Part shown: piece after piece, positions 33,386 through 36,948 of the stretch
Layout of the letters: each line of letters starts with the position of its first letter
Position numbering within the stretch: position 1 is the first letter of the stretch
Assembly (NCBI RefSeq): GCF_023806625.1
Contig: NZ_JAMTDX010000041.1
Span: 107,333 to 144,280 of the forward strand
Source of the DNA: Accumulibacter sp.
GTDB lineage: Bacteria; Pseudomonadota; Gammaproteobacteria; Burkholderiales; Rhodocyclaceae
Length of the DNA: 36,948 bases
Reading direction: 5' to 3'
The notes under the pieces: generated by a model
Told to the model about the DNA's origin: nothing
The model's input: the letters and a program-made list of their open reading frames with translations, nothing else
Databases searched by the model: none
Made by a program: the position numbers and the translations under genes

Positions 33386-35314
33386 ATGCTGAAGCGCTTC
33401 TTGCGGCTGCCCCGCCGCCAGAAGCAGACAGTCTCGATCTGCATCGATTTCGTGCTGCTCATCGCGGCTTTCTGGTCGGCGCTGGGGCTACGCTTTGAGA
33501 CGCTCAGGCCCGATCTGACTGCCTACGGCTGGCAGATGGTGGCCGCGCCCGTCTTTGCCATTCCGATCTTCGCGCGGCTCGGGCTTTATCGCGCGGTGGT
33601 TCGCTTCATGGAGGACCGCGTCGTATTCGTGGTCGCCGGCGGTGTCACGTTGTCGGTACTGTTGCTTGCGGCATTGGTCGCCCTGACACACAGCCCCGGC
33701 CTGTCGCGCGGGGTGCTCGCGATCTACTGGCTTCTGGCGATCGTCTACGTCGGGGCGACGCGCTTCCTGGCGCGCACGTGGTTCCTGCACGCAGAGCGGC
33801 AGCACGCTGGACGCAAGCGGGTAGCCATTTATGGTGCGGGGAGCGCGGGCACGCAGTTGGCCTACGCGCTGCGTGCTGGCAAGGAATATTGGCCAGTCCT
33901 CTTCTTCGACGATGATCTGGCGCGGCAGAAGGTCGAGGTTGCGGGCTTGCGCGTGCGTGCGCCGTCTGAACTCGAGCGCCTCATCGATAAACTGCGGATT
34001 GAGGAGTTGCTCCTGGCGATCCCTTCGGCGACCCGCGCTCGCCGGCTGGAGATCATCGACCGCCTGGAGCATGTCCAGTGCAGCGTCAAGTTGGTCCCCG
34101 GTATGGCCGATGTGGTCAGTGGGAACATCGCCGTCGATGCCATCCGTGAGGTCGAAATCGAGGACCTGCTCGGGCGCGAATCGGTTGCACCGGACGAACG
34201 CCTGCTCGGGAAGTGTGTGACCGGGAAGGTGGTGATGGTCTCGGGCGCCGGCGGTTCGATCGGCTCCGAGTTGTGCCGGCAGATCGTGCGCCTGAGGCCG
34301 GTCCGTTTGGTACTGCTGGATCTGTCCGAGTTCGGGCTCTACTCGATCCACCAGGAACTCTCGGAGACCTGCGCGCGGATGAACCTGGAGGTCGAACTGG
34401 TTCCAATGCTGGGCACGGTGATGCACCAGCGCCGTACCGAGATCGTGATGCGCTCTTTCGGCGTGCACAGCGTGTATCACGCTGCCGCCTACAAGCACGT
34501 GCCGATCGTCGAGCACAACCCCGTCGAAGGCATCCGCAACAACGCCATCGGCACGCTGCGCATGGCCGAAGCGGCGCTGGCGGCGGGAGTCGAAACCTTC
34601 GTGCTCGTGTCGACCGACAAGGCTGTGCGGCCGACCAACGTGATGGGTGCCAGCAAGCGTCTCGCGGAACTGATCCTCCAGGCGCTGACGCGTCCGGAGG
34701 GGCGAACTCGCTTCTGTATGGTGCGCTTCGGGAACGTCCTCGGCTCGTCCGGCTCCGTGGTGCCCCTGTTCCGCAAGCAGATTTCCGCTGGAGGGCCAAT
34801 CACGCTGACCCATCCCGAGATTACGCGCTACTTCATGACCATCCCCGAGGCGGCCCAACTGGTCATCCAGGCCGGCTCGATGAGCAAGGGCGGCGAGGTG
34901 TATGTGCTCGACATGGGGCAGCCGGTCAAGATCATCGACCTCGCCCGGCGAATGATTCACCTGAGCGGGCGGGAAGTGCGTGACGAGCAGCATCCAGACG
35001 GTGATATCGCGATCGAGACCATCGGCCTGCGCCCGGGCGAGAAGCTCTATGAGGAACTCCTGATCGGCGACAACGTCGAGGGCACCTCGCACCCATTGAT
35101 CATGCGCGCCTACGAGCATGAGGTGCCGTGGTCGGTGCTCAGTGAGCGCTTGGCGCAGTTGGACGAGGCGTGCCAGGCATTCGATTTCGAGAAGGTGCTC
35201 GAGTTGCTTGCGCTGCTGGTCCAGGAGTACAAGCCCGTACGGCATGGCGACGAGGCATTGGTGTGGCGCGCGCTGGTCACGTCGGGACGGAGCGGCATTG
35301 CCATGGTGCCTTGA
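33386..35314 (+). CDS. pglF: UDP-GlcNAc 4,6-dehydratase, WbpM/PglF type
   Basis: A 642-residue membrane-bound SDR dehydratase. The N-terminal 145 residues hold about four hydrophobic helices, then a nucleotide-binding domain with GAGSAGTQLA (150-159) and a catalytic SDR domain with VSGAGGSIGSE (GAGGSIG at 287-293). The usual YxxxK is MGASK (Met420, Lys424), preceded by STDK, as is normal for large PglF/WbpM/CapD proteins. The product is UDP-2-acetamido-4-keto-2,4,6-trideoxyglucose, the substrate for the PglE-like gene just upstream. ATG 33386 follows GGAAG and starts just after the pglE stop. This is the last intact gene of the locus. Confidence 0.88.
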   Translation: MLKRFLRLPRRQKQTVSICIDFVLLIAAFWSALGLRFETLRPDLTAYGWQMVAAPVFAIPIFARLGLYRAVVRFMEDRVVFVVAGGVTLSVLLLAALVALTHSPGLSRGVLAIYWLLAIVYVGATRFLARTWFLHAERQHAGRKRVAIYGAGSAGTQLAYALRAGKEYWPVLFFDDDLARQKVEVAGLRVRAPSELERLIDKLRIEELLLAIPSATRARRLEIIDRLEHVQCSVKLVPGMADVVSGNIAVDAIREVEIEDLLGRESVAPDERLLGKCVTGKVVMVSGAGGSIGSELCRQIVRLRPVRLVLLDLSEFGLYSIHQELSETCARMNLEVELVPMLGTVMHQRRTEIVMRSFGVHSVYHAAAYKHVPIVEHNPVEGIRNNAIGTLRMAEAALAAGVETFVLVSTDKAVRPTNVMGASKRLAELILQALTRPEGRTRFCMVRFGNVLGSSGSVVPLFRKQISAGGPITLTHPEITRYFMTIPEAAQLVIQAGSMSKGGEVYVLDMGQPVKIIDLARRMIHLSGREVRDEQHPDGDIAIETIGLRPGEKLYEELLIGDNVEGTSHPLIMRAYEHEVPWSVLSERLAQLDEACQAFDFEKVLELLALLVQEYKPVRHGDEALVWRALVTSGRSGIAMVP

Positions 35315-35406
35315 CTTGGGCGGAAGCCAGCCAGTCAACAAGGGGGAATTGCGCAAGCTGCTGGTGGGCTCTCAGGAACTGCCGTTGAAGAGCACGCAGC
35401 GTGCGC

Positions 35407-35524
35407 ATTCCACGGCCAACTGGACACGGATTCCACGAGGACCTGGACAGTGATTGCATGAACACCTGGACAGTCATTCCACGAGGATCTGGACACCGAT
35501 ACCACGGGGACCTGGACACCCGAG
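35407..35524 (+). repeat. 23-bp tandem repeat array
   Basis: Four full units and two partial ones of a 23-base repeat. The best copy is at 35464-35486 (starts ACCTGGACAGTCATTCC). Full units are 35418-35440, 35441-35463, 35464-35486 and 35487-35509. A partial end lies at 35407-35417 and a partial start at 35510-35524. Copies differ at several bases. The CTGGACA and ATTCCACG blocks recall the repeated ends of some IS21-family elements, so this may be a leftover IS end; that is an inference. Confidence 0.75.
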
Positions 35525-35530
35525 TTCGAC

Positions 35531-36060
35531 GTGCGCCGTGCTAAGGCGGCGCTTTTCCAGTGGGTGCGAAACCCACCCGGCGACTTTCGCTCCAGCCGGT
35601 AGCAATCGGAGCAGTCATGGAGGTAACGAAGTGGCTGAAGCCTTCGGTGTAGAGGGTCACTAGGTGACTTGGCGAGCGTACAGGCTGCAACGTGAGTGAA
35701 CGCTGAGCAAGCCTCGAAAAGGGTGATGCACGGGCCGACCTGCCAGTCGATGCGGGGAAGGCTGAGACTACTTGGGAAGAGAGCGGAACGAGCACTGGGT
35801 AGCCGTGCCGGGGTATTGGCGGTGGCATGTACGAAAGAGGAAGAGCGCGCGCAACACGGGAAGTCCTCGATGGTGGAGGTGGGAGTCTCCAACAAGTGGC
35901 CGGTGACGGCGAGGCTTGGCCATGGAGGATGGCGGAGGGGCCTGTAGTACCGTGGAAGCCGGGTAATGCCGGTGGAGGGAAGGGGCCCTGGTTCAGAATC
36001 AACGCAGGAAGTGGCGAGGGCAGGAGATTGGGACACCTATCAACTCCGACAAGCGTTCAG
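35531..36060 (+). mobile_element. 5' part of a group II intron, truncated
   Basis: The stretch begins GTGCG, the usual 5' end of a bacterial group II intron, directly after the 23-bp repeats. Several local inverted repeats follow (for example GTGGGTGCGAAACCCAC near 35561), as expected for domain I. Near the 3' end the start of the intron-encoded reverse transcriptase is readable. The domains V/VI hairpins and the 3' end are absent, because the similarity stops near 36060, 70 bases before an IS21 end. It is not splicing-competent as seen. Confidence 0.62.
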
Positions 36061-36078
36061 CCCAAGTTCCGCAGTTAG
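35929..36078 (+). pseudogene. N-terminal fragment of a group II intron reverse transcriptase/maturase
   Basis: ATG 35929 begins a frame reading MAEGPVVPWKPGNAGGG, then KGPWF and GEGRRLGHLSTPTSVQ. This is the conserved leader of group II intron-encoded proteins just before the reverse-transcriptase domain. The match ends at VQ, and the frame then runs PKFRS to a stop. All catalytic domains are missing. The break is a deletion or insertion joint near 36060. Confidence 0.6.
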
Positions 36079-36132
36079 CCAGCCATTTTTCGGTTTTGCG
36101 CCGGGAGGCATGTAGTTGAATCAATCAGTTAG

Positions 36133-36948
36133 TGTGTCATTGACCGGCATAAAGGAGCCACCGATAGCCGGCATAATGGAGCCAGTTTGAAGAGGTAGAA
36201 ACGGGCTTTTTCGGGGCTTAGATTTCGGCGGATTTTACCTGTTTTTGGGGTGACGGCTTGGCGCCGGCCGGCGGCATTTTCGGCGACCGGTAGGAGGCGC
36301 CGTCCAGCGTCAGGCAATAGGCGTTGTGGCGCAGCCGGTCGAGGGTGGCGGCGGCGAGCAGCCGGTTGGCCGGGAACGCTTGATCCCACTCGGTGAAGTC
36401 GAGGTTGCTGGTGACGAGGGTGGCGGCCTGCTCGTAGCGCTCGGCGATGAGGTCGTGGAAGTCCTCGTCGGCCGGCGGGCGCATGGGCTTGAGGCCGAAG
36501 TCGTCGATGATCAAGAGGGGCACGCGGGCGAGCGTGGCGATCTTGCGATCAAAGGTGCCGACGGCGCGGGCGACGGTGAGGCTCGCCGTGAGCTGGGCCT
36601 GGGTGGTGAAGAGGACATCGACGCCCTGGCGCACCGCGCAATGGCCCAGGGCTTGGGCGAGGTGGCTTTTACCGGTACCGCAAGGTCCGACGATCAGCAC
36701 CGGCGCCTTCTCGGCGAGATAGCGGCCGGTGGCGAGGTCATGGATCAGCGCCCGGTTGAGGTTGGGCAGGCGCGAGAAGTCGAAGCCTTCCAGGGATTTG
36801 CCGGCGCGGAAGGCGGCGCGGCGCAGCCGCAGGTCGAACTTCTTCTGGTCGCGACGGGCGACCTCGTCCTGGATCAAGAGCGACAGGAACTCGGTGTAGG
36901 CGAGCTTGCTCTCGATGGCCTGGCGGTTCCTGGCCTCCAGCGAATCGA
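36133..36948 (-). mobile_element. IS21-family insertion sequence, right-hand part (runs off the window)
   Basis: The end of the element lies near 36133-36137 (TGTGTCATTGACC). Just inside are two copies of a 17-base repeat, CCGGCATAA(A/T)GGAGCCA, at 36144-36160 and 36168-36184; multiple repeated sites in the ends are a feature of IS21-type elements and bind the transposase. The istB gene reads inward from the right. istA and the other end lie beyond the window, so a direct target repeat could not be checked. Confidence 0.72.
36218..36948 (-). CDS. istB: IstB-type ATPase of an IS21-family element (partial at its 5' end)
   Basis: This is the ATP-binding helper of IS21 transposition; it works with IstA in target choice. 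Walker A is GPCGTGKSHLAQAL and Walker B is LLIIDDFGL; ATLVTSNLDFTEWDQAF is the usual sensor region. The frame is open to the window edge and the text DSLEARNRQAIESKLAYTEF upstream of an internal TTG is normal IstB sequence, so the true start is outside and 243 residues are visible. The C-terminus SAEI ends 80 bases inside the IS tip. No frameshift is seen. This is the only + strand exception in the window. Confidence 0.88.
   Translation of the reverse strand, partial: DSLEARNRQAIESKLAYTEFLSLLIQDEVARRDQKKFDLRLRRAAFRAGKSLEGFDFSRLPNLNRALIHDLATGRYLAEKAPVLIVGPCGTGKSHLAQALGHCAVRQGVDVLFTTQAQLTASLTVARAVGTFDRKIATLARVPLLIIDDFGLKPMRPPADEDFHDLIAERYEQAATLVTSNLDFTEWDQAFPANRLLAAATLDRLRHNAYCLTLDGASYRSPKMPPAGAKPSPQKQVKSAEI

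Noticed and set aside
35407-35524. CRISPR array
   Set aside because: Units are contiguous 23-mers without spacers and differ from each other; there are no cas genes.

Overview
The window is GC-rich and dense with genes. From the nrdJ-like fragment onward every gene reads on the + strand, until an IS21 element at the right edge. Codon use, gene families and the mix of an IS21 element with a group II intron suggest a betaproteobacterium, possibly Rhodocyclales/Accumulibacter-like. That placement is an inference from style, not from a marker gene. Almost the whole window is one surface-polysaccharide (capsule, O-antigen or exopolysaccharide) locus of the Wzx/Wzy type, in which most genes touch or overlap by 1-4 bases.

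Layout. (1) 2-301 is the 3' end of a probable B12-dependent ribonucleotide reductase, followed by about 500 bases without a gene. (2) 804-3168 holds a TviB/WbpO-type UDP-HexNAc 6-dehydrogenase and a WbpB-like oxidoreductase, followed at 3170-3560 by a decayed wbpD-like acetyltransferase. (3) 3577-9932 is a cassette that matches the Campylobacter jejuni capsule phosphoramidate pathway: an L-glutamine kinase of the PEP-synthase type (Cj1418-like) fused to a nucleotidyltransferase-like domain, a gamma-glutamyl-CDP-amidate hydrolase (Cj1417-like), a CTP:phosphoglutamine cytidylyltransferase (Cj1416-like) and two methyltransferases. (4) 9935-13638 holds an unknown small protein, a formyltransferase-like protein with an altered active site, a flippase and a TagB/TagF-like transferase. 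(5) 13643-18056 is a WbpG/HisH/HisF amidine-forming set plus an AsnB-like amidotransferase. (6) 18173-22763 holds a Wzy-like polymerase, a second flippase, a CatB-type acetyltransferase and a GT4 glycosyltransferase. (7) 23162-25664 is a second, diverged WbpG/HisH/HisF set. (8) 25681-30892 holds a two-domain oxidoreductase, a heparinase II/III-like protein and a WbuB-like glycosyltransferase. (9) 30892-35314 holds PglC-, PglD-, PglE- and PglF-like genes for making a diacetamido-trideoxy sugar and loading it onto the lipid carrier. (10) 35400-36948 is a mobile-DNA scrap zone: 23-bp tandem repeats, the 5' part of a group II intron with a truncated reverse-transcriptase start, and an IS21-family element with a partial istB.

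Working model (inference). PglF, PglE and PglD make a UDP-diacetamido sugar and PglC transfers its phosphosugar to undecaprenyl phosphate. The glycosyltransferases then add uronic or amino sugars, some carrying amidino groups (two WbpG sets), a carboxamide (AsnB-like) or a formamide. The unit is flipped and polymerised, and phosphoramidate carried as a CDP-amidate is added as a decoration. The APS-kinase-like Cj1415 step, a clear WbpE and an intact WbpD are not in the window. The phosphoramidate cassette outside Campylobacter, fused to an extra nucleotidyltransferase domain and followed by a TagF-like transferase that could use a CDP donor, is the most interesting content.
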